This document shows positions 37,721-47,276 of a stretch of DNA of 64,000 nt, piece after piece. Source of the stretch: Peteryoungia aggregata LMG 23059. Its GTDB lineage: Bacteria; Pseudomonadota; Alphaproteobacteria; Rhizobiales; Rhizobiaceae. The DNA lies in assembly GCF_030814435.1 (NCBI RefSeq), contig NZ_JAUSUW010000002.1, forward strand, positions 1 to 64,000. The letters run 5' to 3'. A program made the translations under genes and the position numbers. The notes under the pieces were generated by a model. The model made no database searches and had not been told where the DNA came from. It was given only the letters and a program-made list of their open reading frames with translations. The first letter of the stretch is position 1. The number at the start of each line of letters is the position of its first letter.

Positions 37721-38350
37721 TCAGTAGGCGAAGACATTGGCGCGGATGAACCGCCGCCAATGGTCGAGATGAGCGCGGGCAACGTCATCGCTTTCGCGGC
37801 AGGCAAAGCGAATGACTTCGGCCGTCGACAGGATCATCAGCTTCATGTGAATCCGAAAGCGCTCGAAATCCGGCGCCGGCACGAGATGAGACAGGTCCTT
37901 GTGGAAGGTCTGGATCAGCTGATCGTGAAAGTCAGCGACCAGTCTTGAAAGACCATTGTCGGTCGCGACGACCTGCCAGAGGCTGATATAGATCGGCTCC
38001 TTGCGAAACCGCGCATAGATGTCGAGCAGACAATCGGCTGCGCGCTCGGCCGCATGGTCGAGCGATTCCACATCGGCGAAGATGTTGCGGAAGAGGTTCT
38101 CCATGTGGCCTGCCAAACGGTCGTGCAACGCCTTGACCACTGCAGCTTTCTGCGGGAAGAACTGGTAGAGGGAACCGATCGGGATCGCGGCCCGCTGGGC
38201 AATCTCGCTCATGGTGACATCACCAACCCCCTTTTCGAGGATCAGGGTTTCGGCCGCCTCCATGATCGCTTCGAGCCGCTGGATACTGCGTTCCTGCCGG
38301 GGCTGCTTGCGGAGCTGCAACCGGCCATCCACCATGTGTTCGTCCATCAC
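37721..38350 (-). CDS. TetR-family transcriptional regulator
   Basis: A 209-residue repressor-type protein. N-terminal TetR HTH: AIMEAAETLILEKGVGDVTM, SEIAQRAAIPIGSLYQFFPQK. The C-terminal helical ligand domain is not diagnostic. The neighbouring patatin gene lies upstream on the same strand, separated by about 125 bases; regulation of it is only a guess. Either of two consecutive ATG codons could be the start. Confidence 0.92.
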   Translation of the reverse strand: MMDEHMVDGRLQLRKQPRQERSIQRLEAIMEAAETLILEKGVGDVTMSEIAQRAAIPIGSLYQFFPQKAAVVKALHDRLAGHMENLFRNIFADVESLDHAAERAADCLLDIYARFRKEPIYISLWQVVATDNGLSRLVADFHDQLIQTFHKDLSHLVPAPDFERFRIHMKLMILSTAEVIRFACRESDDVARAHLDHWRRFIRANVFAY

Positions 38351-38475
38351 CCATTCCCTGTCTGAAGCCCGTTCGCTCCCCGACCTCCTTCATGGAGATA
38401 GGTCCCCCATCTGGCGAAAACGTTAACAGGAGACAACAGTACCATGTTTGATCGAGCCTATCCAAAAAAGGTCGG

Positions 38476-39639
38476 TCATGTCGCCGGGCCACCAACCCTC
38501 AGATGACGCTCCCGTGCCAGGTCGAAGATCTGGATGCCATCCTTCGGGCGGCCGCGCCGACGCCATTTCGGGTGTTTCAGGGTGTAGCTCGCGTCGTCAT
38601 AGCCCGCCTTCCAGTGTTCGTCGATCGAGCGGCGGGAGAATTCGGCATCCATCGCATGGGTGGCATGGCTGGCCCGGCGGTGGATGAGATGAACGATGGT
38701 CACGTCATATTCGTGGCCGATTGAGCGCAGAACTTGGGCATCCTCGTCATTCTGGAACTCCGGCGGGAGCTTCTCGAGCAGGCGCTTGGCGGCGCGGCGA
38801 ACGACCTGACGGCGGGCGAAGTCGTCGGTATTCATGCGGGTTCGGCTCGAATAGCGGATTTCCTTGACCCGGCTTTCGACCTCGAACTGATCACGCGGCA
38901 TGTCGCCCCGCGCGTTGAACAGGTCGACCTGGAAGATCTCCAGATCCCGCGACGCGTCGTTCACATTGAGAACGTGCTGAAGCGGCGTGTTTGAGACGAG
39001 ACCACCGTCCCAGTAATAGCGACCGTCAATCTCAATCGGCGGGAAGCCGGGGGGCAGAGCGCCAGAGGCCGCGATATGGCGCGAATCCAGCCGACACATG
39101 CGATTGTCGAAGTAGGCGAAGTTGCCCGAACGGATCTCGACGGCGCCAAGGCTCAGCCGAGTCTGGCAATCATTGAGGAGATCGAAGTCGATCAACCGGT
39201 CGAGTGTCTTCATCAGCGGTTCGGTATCGTAGAAGCTGACATGCAGGTCCGGATTGGCGAACACCTGCATCGGCGTCATCAGCCGCGGCGAGAAGAAGCC
39301 GGGAACGCCGAACACTGCCCCTGCCATGGCCGCCGCGTCGTTCTGGATGCGGCGCAAAGTGTTGTCTTGGGCAGACCAGCCGAAGTCGAGCGTCGATGAG
39401 ACCGTGTGCCAAAAGTCCCGCAGATTGGCAATGCGCTGTTCGCGGGGGCTGCCTGCGATGATCGCCGCATTGATCGCGCCGATGGAAATGCCCGCCAGCC
39501 AGTCCGGCTCGACATCGTTCTGATGCAGCGCCTCATAGGCGCCCGCCTGGTATGCGCCGAGAGCTCCCCCACCCTGGAAAACGAAGATGCGGTCGGTTGT
39601 GGCGTTGCTCTCTGCCTGGGTCATGTCGTGTTCCGTCAC
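38476..39639 (-). CDS. Patatin-like phospholipase
   Basis: 387 residues. Serine acyl-hydrolase with oxyanion loop FQGGGALGAYQAGAYEAL at about 21-38, nucleophile elbow GISIG (Ser52) and catalytic Asp in YYWDGGLVSN near 211, completing the Ser-Asp dyad. The C-terminal third (DFARRQVVRRAAKRLLEKLP, YDVTIVHLIHR) matches the DUF3734 region that accompanies this patatin subgroup. Membrane-lipid or polyhydroxybutyrate turnover are possible roles. A second ATG at codon 6 is an alternative start. Confidence 0.92.
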   Translation of the reverse strand: MTEHDMTQAESNATTDRIFVFQGGGALGAYQAGAYEALHQNDVEPDWLAGISIGAINAAIIAGSPREQRIANLRDFWHTVSSTLDFGWSAQDNTLRRIQNDAAAMAGAVFGVPGFFSPRLMTPMQVFANPDLHVSFYDTEPLMKTLDRLIDFDLLNDCQTRLSLGAVEIRSGNFAYFDNRMCRLDSRHIAASGALPPGFPPIEIDGRYYWDGGLVSNTPLQHVLNVNDASRDLEIFQVDLFNARGDMPRDQFEVESRVKEIRYSSRTRMNTDDFARRQVVRRAAKRLLEKLPPEFQNDEDAQVLRSIGHEYDVTIVHLIHRRASHATHAMDAEFSRRSIDEHWKAGYDDASYTLKHPKWRRRGRPKDGIQIFDLARERHLRVGGPAT

Positions 39640-39792
39640 TTGCTGCAGTGCACAACATATAGCGACCAGTCACGCGGCCGACCAGTGCCGCCCCTTTCAT
39701 GCAACGTTCACATTTGCAGCGATCTATTGCAGGTCCCTCCAAAAGTGATGCGATGTGTCGTCGCGGATCTGGATTATGAAGGAGGATATCGA

Positions 39793-40269
39793 TTGTCCGG
39801 GGACCGACATCACATGATCCGATCAACTGCCCTTCTTTTCTGCGCAGCCCTTGCCGCAGCGACCTTCGCAACCAGTTCGGCAAGGTCTGACGAAGCATCC
39901 GTCGACCAGCAGATAGAGTCCCTTCTAGGGGACGCTGCGGACTACAAGGAACTGTTTTACGCTTTCAAGGTGGCGCTCGAGGAGGGCAAGTCCGATATCG
40001 TTGTGAGCCTCGTGAGTTATCCGCTGACCGCCAATATCGATGGTGAAGAGACGACCTACGCCTCCGAGCAGGAACTGCTCGACGCCTATGATTCCGTCTT
40101 CACAGAGACGATCGTCGAGGCGGTCTCCAACCAGGAGTATGGCGACCTCTTCGTCAATTCCGAAGGCGTGATGATCGGCAATGGGGAAGTGTGGATCTCG
40201 GGCATCTGCGAGGACAGCGCCTGCACCAGCGCTCAGCCCCGCATCGCCGTCATCCAGTCAGGCAACTGA
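39793..40269 (+). CDS. Secreted hypothetical protein
   Basis: About 158 residues, with a signal peptide (MIRSTALLFCAALAAATFAT, cleavage near ARSDEA) and an acidic mature part (ESLLGDAADYKELFYAFKVA, LVSYPLTANIDGEETTYASE). The layout resembles SnoaL/DUF4440-like NTF2 folds but I cannot assign it. I place the start at TTG because AAGGAGG lies eight bases upstream; the in-frame ATG seven codons later lacks a ribosome site. A two-way terminator follows. Confidence 0.65.
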   Translation: MSGDRHHMIRSTALLFCAALAAATFATSSARSDEASVDQQIESLLGDAADYKELFYAFKVALEEGKSDIVVSLVSYPLTANIDGEETTYASEQELLDAYDSVFTETIVEAVSNQEYGDLFVNSEGVMIGNGEVWISGICEDSACTSAQPRIAVIQSGN

Positions 40270-40293
40270 GCCGTGCGGCCTCACCTGAACGCG

Positions 40294-40323
40294 AAGGAGG
40301 CGGCATCAAGATGCCGCCTCCTT
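40294..40323. terminator. Bidirectional terminator between the secreted protein gene and adhP
   Basis: Perfect 13-bp stem AAGGAGGCGGCAT/ATGCCGCCTCCTT with a CAAG loop, between two convergent genes. Confidence 0.8.
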
Positions 40324-40341
40324 GCAATTTGAGCCAACGCG

Positions 40342-41370
40342 TCAGGCGGCGAGATCGAGCACGATGCGGCCGTCGATCTTGCCCTGTTCCATGCGATGGA
40401 AGATCGCGTTGATGTTCTCAAGCTTGTCCCAGCTGAAATGCGAGGCGACCTTGCCTTCACCAGCGAATTGCAGGCTCTCTTCCAGATCCTGACGCGTGCC
40501 GACGATCGAGCCGCGCACGGTGATGCGCTTCAGGACTGTCTCGAAGACTGGCAACGAGATGAAGCCGGGCGGCAGGCCGACGAGCGACATGGTGCCCTTG
40601 GAGCGCAGGAAGCCATAGGCCTGCTCCATGGCCTTGGGCGAGACAGCCGTGACCAGTGCGCCATGCACGCCGCCGGTTGCCTTCTGCACCTGCTCGATGG
40701 CATCAGCCGCCGTGCCGTTCACCACCATGTCAGCGCCGAGGTCGGTTGCGAGCTTCAGCTTCTCGTCGAAGATGTCGGCGGCCACCACATGCATGCCCAT
40801 CGCCTTGGCATATTGCACGGCCATATGGCCGAGGCCGCCGATGCCGGAAATGACGACCCATTCGCCGGGGCGAACTTCGGTTTCCTTGAGGCCCTTATAG
40901 ACTGTCACCCCGGCGCAGAGGATCGGTGCGGCCGCACCGAATTCGAGATTGTCCGGCAGGCGGCCGACATAGTCCGGATCGGCGAGGCCATACTGGGCGA
41001 AGGTGCCATTGACCGAATAACCGGTATTCTGCTGGCTGCCGCAGAGCGTTTCCCAGCCGGTGCGGCAGGGCGAGCAGCAGCCGCAGGCGGTGTGCAGCCA
41101 CGGTACGCCGATCCGGTCGCCTTCCTTGATGCGGGAGACGCCGGAACCGAGCTTCGCAACATAGCCGACACCTTCATGGCCGGGAATGAAGGGCGGGCTG
41201 GGCTTCACCGGCCAGTCGCCGTTGGCGGCATGCAGGTCGGTGTGGCAGACACCGGTGGCCTCGTATTTCACCAGGATCTGGCCCGGACCGGGTTCCGGGA
41301 TCGCCATTTCCTCGATCACCAGCGGCTTGCCGAATTCGCGGACCACTGCAGCCTTCATCATCGATGCCAT
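40342..41370 (-). CDS. adhP: Zinc-dependent alcohol dehydrogenase AdhP
   Basis: A 342-residue NAD-dependent medium-chain alcohol dehydrogenase. Catalytic zinc ligands Cys42 (TGVCHTDLH) and His65 (PGHEGVGYV), structural zinc cysteines in ACGCCSPCRTGWETLC at 95-110, and Rossmann loop SGIGGLGHMAVQYAKAMG. Length and motifs match AdhP/AdhA that interconvert ethanol and acetaldehyde. Upstream 160 bases contain no gene, and it stands alone on its transcript. Confidence 0.95.
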   Translation of the reverse strand: MASMMKAAVVREFGKPLVIEEMAIPEPGPGQILVKYEATGVCHTDLHAANGDWPVKPSPPFIPGHEGVGYVAKLGSGVSRIKEGDRIGVPWLHTACGCCSPCRTGWETLCGSQQNTGYSVNGTFAQYGLADPDYVGRLPDNLEFGAAAPILCAGVTVYKGLKETEVRPGEWVVISGIGGLGHMAVQYAKAMGMHVVAADIFDEKLKLATDLGADMVVNGTAADAIEQVQKATGGVHGALVTAVSPKAMEQAYGFLRSKGTMSLVGLPPGFISLPVFETVLKRITVRGSIVGTRQDLEESLQFAGEGKVASHFSWDKLENINAIFHRMEQGKIDGRIVLDLAA

Positions 41371-41504
41371 GTCAAGCTCCCGTCGGTTTCTCGTGTCATT
41401 TCCCCCGGCGCTCGACCGGCGGGTATGGCGGGAGGTTATCCGCGGGATGGATGCGATCGGTTGATCGGTGTCAAACGGGCAAATATTTCATCAGTTTGTC
41501 ATGT

Positions 41505-41527
41505 TTGGGGAGCCAAGGGCTCCCCAA
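41505..41527 (-). terminator. GC hairpin after the dienelactone hydrolase gene
   Basis: TTGGGGAGCC/GGCTCCCCAA with a 3-base loop, three bases past the stop. It lacks a T-run on the coding strand, so it may stabilise the 3' end instead of terminating. Confidence 0.45.
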
Positions 41528-41530
41528 TGG

Positions 41531-42406
41531 TCAGGCGAGGTTCTTCTTGAGGAACTCGACCGTGCGTGACCAGGCGAGATCGGCGGCGGCCTTGTCGTAA
41601 CGGGCGGCCGAAGTGTCGTTGTTGAAAGCGTGGTTCACGCCCTCGTACATATGAAGCTCGTAAGTCTTGCCGTTGGCGTCCAAGGCTGCCTTGTAAGCGT
41701 CGATACCCGCATTGATGCGGTCGTCGAGGCTCGCATAGTGGAGCATCAGCGGCGCCTTGATTGACGGCACCTGATCGGCCGGCATCTGCAAGCCATAATA
41801 GGCGACACCGGCGCCGAGTTCGGGAGAGGCGACCGCCATCCGGTTGACCATGCCGCCGCCCCAGCAGAAGCCGATCGCACCGATCTTGCCATTGGTCTTC
41901 TGGTGGCCGGCCAGGAAGACGCGTGTGGCCTCGCCATTCGCCGTGGCGGCGGCCATGTCCAGCGACTGGAACATCGAGCGGGCCTCGTCCTCATTGGCCG
42001 GCGTGCCGCCGATGGGCGACAGGAAATCGGGTGCCAGCGCGACGAAGCCCTCGAGCGCCATACGGCGGGCGACATCTCGGATATGCGGGTTGAGGCCGCG
42101 GTTTTCGTGGATGACGATCACGGCCGGCAGCGGGCCGGCGGCATCCTTCGGAAAGGCCAGATAGCCCTTCATCTCGCCCGAGGCGCCGGGATAGGTCACA
42201 TCCTGCGCATCCAGACGCGGATCGCCCTCCTCGACGAGGGTCGCATTCGCCTGGCTGGCCGCCAGCATCGGCATGATCGCAGCGGCAGCGGCACCGGAGC
42301 CCGCGAGACGGGTCAGCTTCTCCATGAAACCGCGACGGTCGAGCGTCAGGTGGGTGTATTCGTCATAGGCGTCGATCATCGCCTGCGTGATGCCGGTCTT
42401 TTCCAT
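41531..42406 (-). CDS. Dienelactone hydrolase family protein, secreted
   Basis: A 291-residue alpha/beta hydrolase. Early residues LDRRGFMEKLTRLAGSGAAA form a twin-arginine-like export signal. Catalytic elements of the DLH family: Glu in VIHENRGLNPHIRDV, nucleophile Cys in GFCWGGGMVNR and His in GVNHAFNND. Start METGITQ-like MEKTGITQAMID follows AAGGAGGATATC. Homologues are often annotated carboxymethylenebutenolidase; an intradiol dioxygenase gene next door makes aromatic-compound handling plausible but unproven. Confidence 0.9.
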   Translation of the reverse strand: MEKTGITQAMIDAYDEYTHLTLDRRGFMEKLTRLAGSGAAAAAIMPMLAASQANATLVEEGDPRLDAQDVTYPGASGEMKGYLAFPKDAAGPLPAVIVIHENRGLNPHIRDVARRMALEGFVALAPDFLSPIGGTPANEDEARSMFQSLDMAAATANGEATRVFLAGHQKTNGKIGAIGFCWGGGMVNRMAVASPELGAGVAYYGLQMPADQVPSIKAPLMLHYASLDDRINAGIDAYKAALDANGKTYELHMYEGVNHAFNNDTSAARYDKAAADLAWSRTVEFLKKNLA

Positions 42407-42520
42407 GATATCCTCCTTTGCCGTATTACTCCGGTGCAACTTAGCGCCTGGGCATGACAGTCCCAGCCTGCGGCCCGTCATGGGGCAACACAGTTGCGTG
42501 ATCCTTCAGGCAATCCGGGG

Positions 42521-43306
42521 TCAGCAGCGATCTTGCGCGAGGCCGATGGTGAAGCTCCCCTGCAGAACCCCGGCATCGAGCTTCTCGACGTCGAAGATGT
42601 AGTCGGCGACCTCGTTCTTGGAGAAGATGCCGTCGTTGTCGTTGCGGACCCGCCGCTCGCCGCGACCGGCATAGTCGGGATGGTCGGCATAGATGACGTC
42701 GCTCAGGCTGTCGTCGAACAGCAGTTGCGACACCAGCAGTTCCTGGCCGTCGACGACAACGCGCAGGTGAATGTGTACCGTACGGGTGCGATACCAGCCG
42801 GGGTAGACAGTGAGGAAATCCACCCGACCGTCGGAATCCGTCACCTGCAGTCCCCTGGCGAAGTCTGCGGCCTTGGCCTGCGGATCGTCGGGGTTGCACA
42901 TGTTCGCAGCGTCTCCGGAATAAATCCCGCCGGCATTCGTGTGCCAGAGCTCGACGTTGGCGCCTGCGATCGGCCGGCAATCGGGCATCGAGACAAGCCT
43001 TATGGAGAGCCGCGTCGGCAGACCCGGGATGCCGGCGGAAATATCCTTGCGTAGCGGGCTTTCGACATGACAAGGGCCGAGCGTGCGCGCACAGGTCGCG
43101 ACGCAATTGGGACTTGCCCGGAATACCGGCTCCGGCAGATCGGCCGGTATGGTCCGCGTGCCGCCCGCGAGAAAATCGCTTCCCTTCCAGTCATAGCTGC
43201 GCGTCGAAACACCGACGGCTGCCCGCGGAAAGCCGACATAGCCGGCAGAAGCCACGGCCAGAGCGGTTGCCGTTCCGCCGCCGATGATCAGGGTTCGTCT
43301 TTGCAT
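42521..43306 (-). CDS. Secreted intradiol ring-cleavage dioxygenase-like protein
   Basis: 261 residues with an N-terminal signal/anchor (MQRRTLIIGGGTATALAVAS). The catalytic fold of protocatechuate/catechol dioxygenases is recognisable, and the non-haem iron ligands are all visible: Tyr in GGIYSGDAANM, then Tyr, His and His in YPGWYRTRTVHIHLRV. Export is unusual for the classical enzymes but typical of this uncharacterised secreted group. It is read in the same direction as the hydrolase downstream of it, 114 bases apart. Confidence 0.87.
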   Translation of the reverse strand: MQRRTLIIGGGTATALAVASAGYVGFPRAAVGVSTRSYDWKGSDFLAGGTRTIPADLPEPVFRASPNCVATCARTLGPCHVESPLRKDISAGIPGLPTRLSIRLVSMPDCRPIAGANVELWHTNAGGIYSGDAANMCNPDDPQAKAADFARGLQVTDSDGRVDFLTVYPGWYRTRTVHIHLRVVVDGQELLVSQLLFDDSLSDVIYADHPDYAGRGERRVRNDNDGIFSKNEVADYIFDVEKLDAGVLQGSFTIGLAQDRC

Positions 43307-43331
43307 TCCACCATCCTGCGCCAGAACGAAG

Positions 43332-43901
43332 TCAGGAATCGCCTATCGGTTTCGGTCCGAATGCGAGCCTGAGAACCACAATGCCCGAGACGACGAGAAA
43401 GACAAATTTCAATTGCGTGAGCCAGCTGATCACCTCGGCCATCCATACCGCCGCACCCGATGCCGGCACTGATGGCGGGAACAGCATAATGCACAGGATG
43501 TTTTCTGCGTAATCGATACCGGCATAGGCGACCGGGACTGCGAGCAGGAAGGGCAAGAGACGCTCGGCCGGGCGGCCGTAAAGGCTGGCACCACGCGCAA
43601 GCCGCTGCAGGAGAAGCGCGATGAAAAGCCCCAGCGAGGCCGGCAGTAGAAGATCCGGTCCGAGATGCATGCCACGCAGAAGTCCGGCCGCCTCCTGGCG
43701 ATCTTCCAGCACAGTTCTCAATTCGAGCAGCCTCAGCGCGGTGCTCCCGATGTCGAGATCCGGCATCGGCCGATTGCCGGCAAGCTCTCTGAAGGGCAAG
43801 GCAAAGCCGAGATTCATCCAGAGAAGCAAGGCGACCGACAAGACGCCGCTCCCCCAGAGGAGCGGCGCCTTGGTCGGTCCGGGCAATTGCCCCAAAATCA
43901 C
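43332..43901 (-). CDS. Integral membrane hypothetical protein
   Basis: 189 residues with four hydrophobic segments: near 14-34, 82-98, 115-135 and 155-180. I recognise no family. The start is GTG overlapping the guaB stop (GTGA), so it is probably cotranslated with guaB, though a functional link to GMP synthesis is not implied. The mid-region ([20 protein letters not shown]) is probably exposed to the periplasm or cytoplasm. Confidence 0.65.
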   Translation of the reverse strand: MILGQLPGPTKAPLLWGSGVLSVALLLWMNLGFALPFRELAGNRPMPDLDIGSTALRLLELRTVLEDRQEAAGLLRGMHLGPDLLLPASLGLFIALLLQRLARGASLYGRPAERLLPFLLAVPVAYAGIDYAENILCIMLFPPSVPASGAAVWMAEVISWLTQLKFVFLVVSGIVVLRLAFGPKPIGDS

Positions 43902-45388
43902 GCAGCGCCCGGATAGTTCGGGCTTTCGCGGGTGATGGTTACGCCATGCGGATGGCTTTCACGCAGGCCCGCACCGGAAATGCGCACGAAGGTCGCCTTT
44001 TCCTGGAAGTCCTTGATGTCCTTGCCACCGACATAACCCATGGCGGCCTTGAGGCCACCGGCGAGCTGGTGCAGGACGGCCGAGACCGGGCCCTTGTAAG
44101 GCACCTGGCCCTCGATGCCTTCAGGCACGAGCTTCAGCGTGTCACGCACTTCCGCCTGGAAGTAGCGATCGGCCGAACCGCGGGCCATGGCACCAACGGA
44201 GCCCATGCCGCGATAGGCTTTGAAGGAGCGGCCCTGGTAGAGATAGACCTCGCCCGGGCTTTCGTCCGTGCCGGCGAGCAGCGAGCCGACCATGACGGCC
44301 GAGGCGCCAGCGGCGATTGCCTTGGCGACGTCGCCGGAGAACTTCAGGCCACCATCGGCGATAACGGGAATGTCGAGCTTGTTGGCTTCCTCGACGGCGG
44401 CCATGACGGCTGCGAGCTGGGGAACGCCGACGCCGGCGACGACGCGGGTGGTGCAGATGGAGCCCGGGCCGATGCCGACCTTGACGCAGTCAGCGCCTGC
44501 ATCGATCAGCGCGCGGGTGCCCTCGCCCGTTGCCACATTGCCGGCGATGATGCGGATGGCGTTCGACATCTTCTTCACATGGGCGACGGCATCCAGCACC
44601 TTCTGGCTATGGCCGTGGGCGGTGTCGACGACGATCACATCGCAGCCGGCGTCGATCAGGCGCTCGGCGCGCTCGACACCGTCATCACCGGTGGAGATGG
44701 CGGCGGCGACGCGCAGACGACCCTGGGCGTCCTTGGCGGCATGCGGGTTGAGCTGTGACTTCTCGATGTCCTTGACGGTGATCAGGCCAACGCAGCGGCC
44801 TTCATTGTCGATGACGAGGAGCTTCTCGATGCGGTGCGAATGCAACAGGCGCTTGGCTTCCTGCTGGTCGACGCCGTCCTTGACCGTCACGAGGTTCTCG
44901 CGGGTCATCAGCTCGTAGATTTTCTGGTTGGGATCGGAAGCAAAACGGACGTCACGGTTGGTCAGGATGCCGACGAGACGACCGGGGCGGTTTGCACCCT
45001 CGACGACCGGAATACCGGAAATACCATGCGCGCCCATCAGCGCCTTGGCCTCGGCGAGCGTTGCCTCGGGGCCGATGGTCACCGGATTGACGACCATGCC
45101 GCTTTCGAACTTCTTCACCTGGCGAACCTCTTCGGCCTGCTCGGTGGGGGTCAGGTTGCGGTGGATGACGCCGATGCCGCCGGCCTGGGCCATGGCGATC
45201 GCAAGCCGGCTTTCGGTCACGGTGTCCATGGCTGAAGAGAGGATCGGCAGCGAAAGATCGATGTCCCGGGCAATCCGCGTCGCGATGTTGGTCTGCCCCG
45301 GCATCACTTCGGAGTGTCCCGGCTGCAGGAGGACGTCGTCAAAGGTGAGCGCTTCTGCGCCTGTTGCCGACATTACGATGCGTGCCAT
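43898..45388 (-). CDS. guaB: Inosine-5'-monophosphate dehydrogenase
   Basis: Oxidises IMP to XMP, the committed step to GMP. At 496 residues it has the classical layout: TIM-barrel catalytic domain interrupted by two CBS domains (about residues 95-210), active-site loop [13 protein letters not shown] with the nucleophilic Cys, and flap [16 protein letters not shown]. Start [19 protein letters not shown] was selected; the frame above it has an uncharacteristic composition. Divergent from the DUF1476 gene. Confidence 0.97.
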   Translation of the reverse strand: MARIVMSATGAEALTFDDVLLQPGHSEVMPGQTNIATRIARDIDLSLPILSSAMDTVTESRLAIAMAQAGGIGVIHRNLTPTEQAEEVRQVKKFESGMVVNPVTIGPEATLAEAKALMGAHGISGIPVVEGANRPGRLVGILTNRDVRFASDPNQKIYELMTRENLVTVKDGVDQQEAKRLLHSHRIEKLLVIDNEGRCVGLITVKDIEKSQLNPHAAKDAQGRLRVAAAISTGDDGVERAERLIDAGCDVIVVDTAHGHSQKVLDAVAHVKKMSNAIRIIAGNVATGEGTRALIDAGADCVKVGIGPGSICTTRVVAGVGVPQLAAVMAAVEEANKLDIPVIADGGLKFSGDVAKAIAAGASAVMVGSLLAGTDESPGEVYLYQGRSFKAYRGMGSVGAMARGSADRYFQAEVRDTLKLVPEGIEGQVPYKGPVSAVLHQLAGGLKAAMGYVGGKDIKDFQEKATFVRISGAGLRESHPHGVTITRESPNYPGAA

Positions 45389-45692
45389 TGCCAATTCCTT
45401 CGTTTGAATAGGCAGAATCCGCCCGGAAAACGGGAAATCCCGTTCGGTCGCTTCTGCATGAAATGCTTGGAAGTTGGCGAGGGCTGGTAACACGTTCATG
45501 ACAGGAAGGGAATAGCAAAACGCCGGTCTCATCCTTCGCTTGCCGCCGACATGATGGCTCATCCAACAAAATCGACAATCATTAGAATTTTAAACAGCGC
45601 CTACACGGTCTTTGAAGTCATCGCTTATATAAGGGATCTGCTCTCGGGGCTGGGGGCACAACAAAGAACAAGAAGACGAGGGGACTTTCATC
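45389..45692. other. guaB-DUF1476 divergent intergenic region
   Basis: About 300 bases with an AT-rich patch (45560-45632) including TATATAA at 45626. No gene is visible. It should hold the two divergent promoters, but I cannot place -35/-10 pairs with confidence. Confidence 0.5.
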
Positions 45693-46004
45693 ATGACAGC
45701 ATTGAAGAAGCGCGCACAGGCACTGGAAAACCAGTTTGCCCGCCAGGCCGAAGTCGAGTTCAAGGCCAAGGTGCGCGGCAGCAAGATGATCGGCCGCTGG
45801 GCCGCCTATACGATGGGTCTCGACGATGTCGAAGCCTATGCGCGGACTGTCGCCATCAAGCAGGTCGTCGAACCGCACCGCCTGCTGGAACTGCTACGCC
45901 AGGACTTTTCCACGGCAGGCGTCGAAGTCAGCCAGGCCGATATCGACAGCCGCATGCATGACTTTGTCGAGCAGGCCACCGCAGAGATCTACGCCGGCCG
46001 ATAA
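45693..46004 (+). CDS. DUF1476 family protein (ATPase inhibitor zeta-like)
   Basis: A 103-residue helical protein: FARQAEVEFKAKVRGSKMIG, RWAAYTMGLDD, and EQATAEIYAGR. This is DUF1476, the family of the zeta subunit shown in Paracoccus to inhibit the F1-ATPase, found almost only in alphaproteobacteria. The N-terminal helix is the inhibitory part there; inhibitory strength varies between lineages and cannot be read here. Monocistronic, with a hairpin between it and the convergent next gene. Confidence 0.9.
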   Translation: MTALKKRAQALENQFARQAEVEFKAKVRGSKMIGRWAAYTMGLDDVEAYARTVAIKQVVEPHRLLELLRQDFSTAGVEVSQADIDSRMHDFVEQATAEIYAGR

Positions 46005-46012
46005 GGCCTGCA

Positions 46013-46037
46013 GGGGCCGCACCTGAAGCGCGGCCCC
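46013..46037. terminator. Hairpin between convergent DUF1476 and MBL-fold genes
   Basis: GGGGCCGC/GCGGCCCC with a 9-base loop. No T-run, so termination is possible but not certain. Confidence 0.45.
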
Positions 46038-46044
46038 CAAACCG

Positions 46045-47034
46045 TCAGATATCGAACTGATAGGCCTTGGGCACAAAGCGATAGCCCTGATCGACCTTCT
46101 CGACAAAACCCACGGCCGGAAACGGCATGTGGTAGCCGAGAAAGGCGAGCTTGTCCGTCGCCAGCATGTCAAAGACCCTGGTGCGGGTCGCTGCGGCTGC
46201 GGCCTTGTCCATGTCGAAGCGGACTTCCCAATCCGGCCGCTGGAGCGACAGCACGAAGTGGTTGGCCGTATCGGCGGTCAGGACCAGCTGACGGCCTTCC
46301 GACTCGAGCCTGTAGATCATGTGACCGGGCGAGTGACCGAAGGCGGCCATGCCGGTGATGCCGGAGACGACCTCGCCGCCGTCGCCGATGAAGGTCATCT
46401 TCTCGGCCATCGGCTTCACATTGGCGAGCACGCCCTTCTGGCCGTTCTCGGCCGGGGTGCCGACGCGCGCCGGATCGACCCAGAAATCATATTCCGCCTG
46501 GCCCGTGACATAGCGGGCATTCGGGAAAGCCGGCTGGCCGCCTTCCATCAGGCCACCGATATGGTCGCCATGCATGTGGGTGATGACAACGGTGGTGACA
46601 TCCTCACGCTTGTAACCGGCAGCCGTCAGGCCCTCGACGAGGCGGCCGAGACCGTTCTGCCGACCACCTTCTCCGAGACCGGTGTCGAAGAGGATGACAT
46701 TCGAGCCGGTGTTGACGAGGACAGGCGCGAAGCTGTTGACGAACTTGTCCGCCGGCAGGAAGTTCGCCTCCAGCAGCGCGCCGACCGTTTCGGGCGACTG
46801 ATTGGTGCCGAAGGTTTCCTGCGGCTTTTCGGAGGTTCGCGAGCCATCCTTCACCACGACGACTTCGAACTTGCCTACATTGAAGCGATGGGTATCGGGC
46901 GGCATGGTCGTTGCGGCGCTCATCGGGGTCTCTGCAGTCGCCTGCTGCGCGAAAGCAGCACGGGTCATGATCATCGGTGCGGCCAGAGCTACACCGGCAC
47001 TTCCGAGCAGCATACGTCTTTTCATCGAAATCAT
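46045..47034 (-). CDS. Secreted metallo-beta-lactamase-fold hydrolase
   Basis: 329 residues. The signal (MKRRMLLGSAGVALAAPM) begins with a twin-arginine-like pair. The zinc site is complete in VVITHMHGDHIGGLMEG (HxHxDH) with later His in FGHSPGHMIY and Asp in LVLTADTANH, and a terminal His in LGYHMPFP. It is related to lactonase/arylsulfatase-like MBL proteins; substrate unknown. Start MISMKRR follows GAGGAG. Confidence 0.87.
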   Translation of the reverse strand: MISMKRRMLLGSAGVALAAPMIMTRAAFAQQATAETPMSAATTMPPDTHRFNVGKFEVVVVKDGSRTSEKPQETFGTNQSPETVGALLEANFLPADKFVNSFAPVLVNTGSNVILFDTGLGEGGRQNGLGRLVEGLTAAGYKREDVTTVVITHMHGDHIGGLMEGGQPAFPNARYVTGQAEYDFWVDPARVGTPAENGQKGVLANVKPMAEKMTFIGDGGEVVSGITGMAAFGHSPGHMIYRLESEGRQLVLTADTANHFVLSLQRPDWEVRFDMDKAAAAATRTRVFDMLATDKLAFLGYHMPFPAVGFVEKVDQGYRFVPKAYQFDI

Positions 47035-47276
47035 CGCAATCTCCTCAATCAAATCGCCTCGCCCCGAACGGGCTCACCTCGACATAGGGGAAAGGCCGGT
47101 TGTGGGTAGCGCTCTCACACCATCGTGATGCCGTGTACTGGAAACGAGGGGAGCCGCCCCCCGCCCTCCCCCTCTGTATTGTCGCGATCGAACTTGAGCG
47201 GCAAGGTTTCAAGCGCGCCGAGATTGCGCTATGAGAACCGGTCTCAACCGCGCCTGCGGTCCCGCCCGGAACTTCG

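Noticed and set aside
40396-41550. 384-residue plus-strand ORF
   Set aside because: Antisense to adhP, whose zinc ligands and Rossmann motif are unmistakable.
45605-45632. Promoter with TATATAA before the DUF1476 gene
   Set aside because: The nearest -35-like TTGAAG is only eight bases away, too close for a sigma-70-type promoter.
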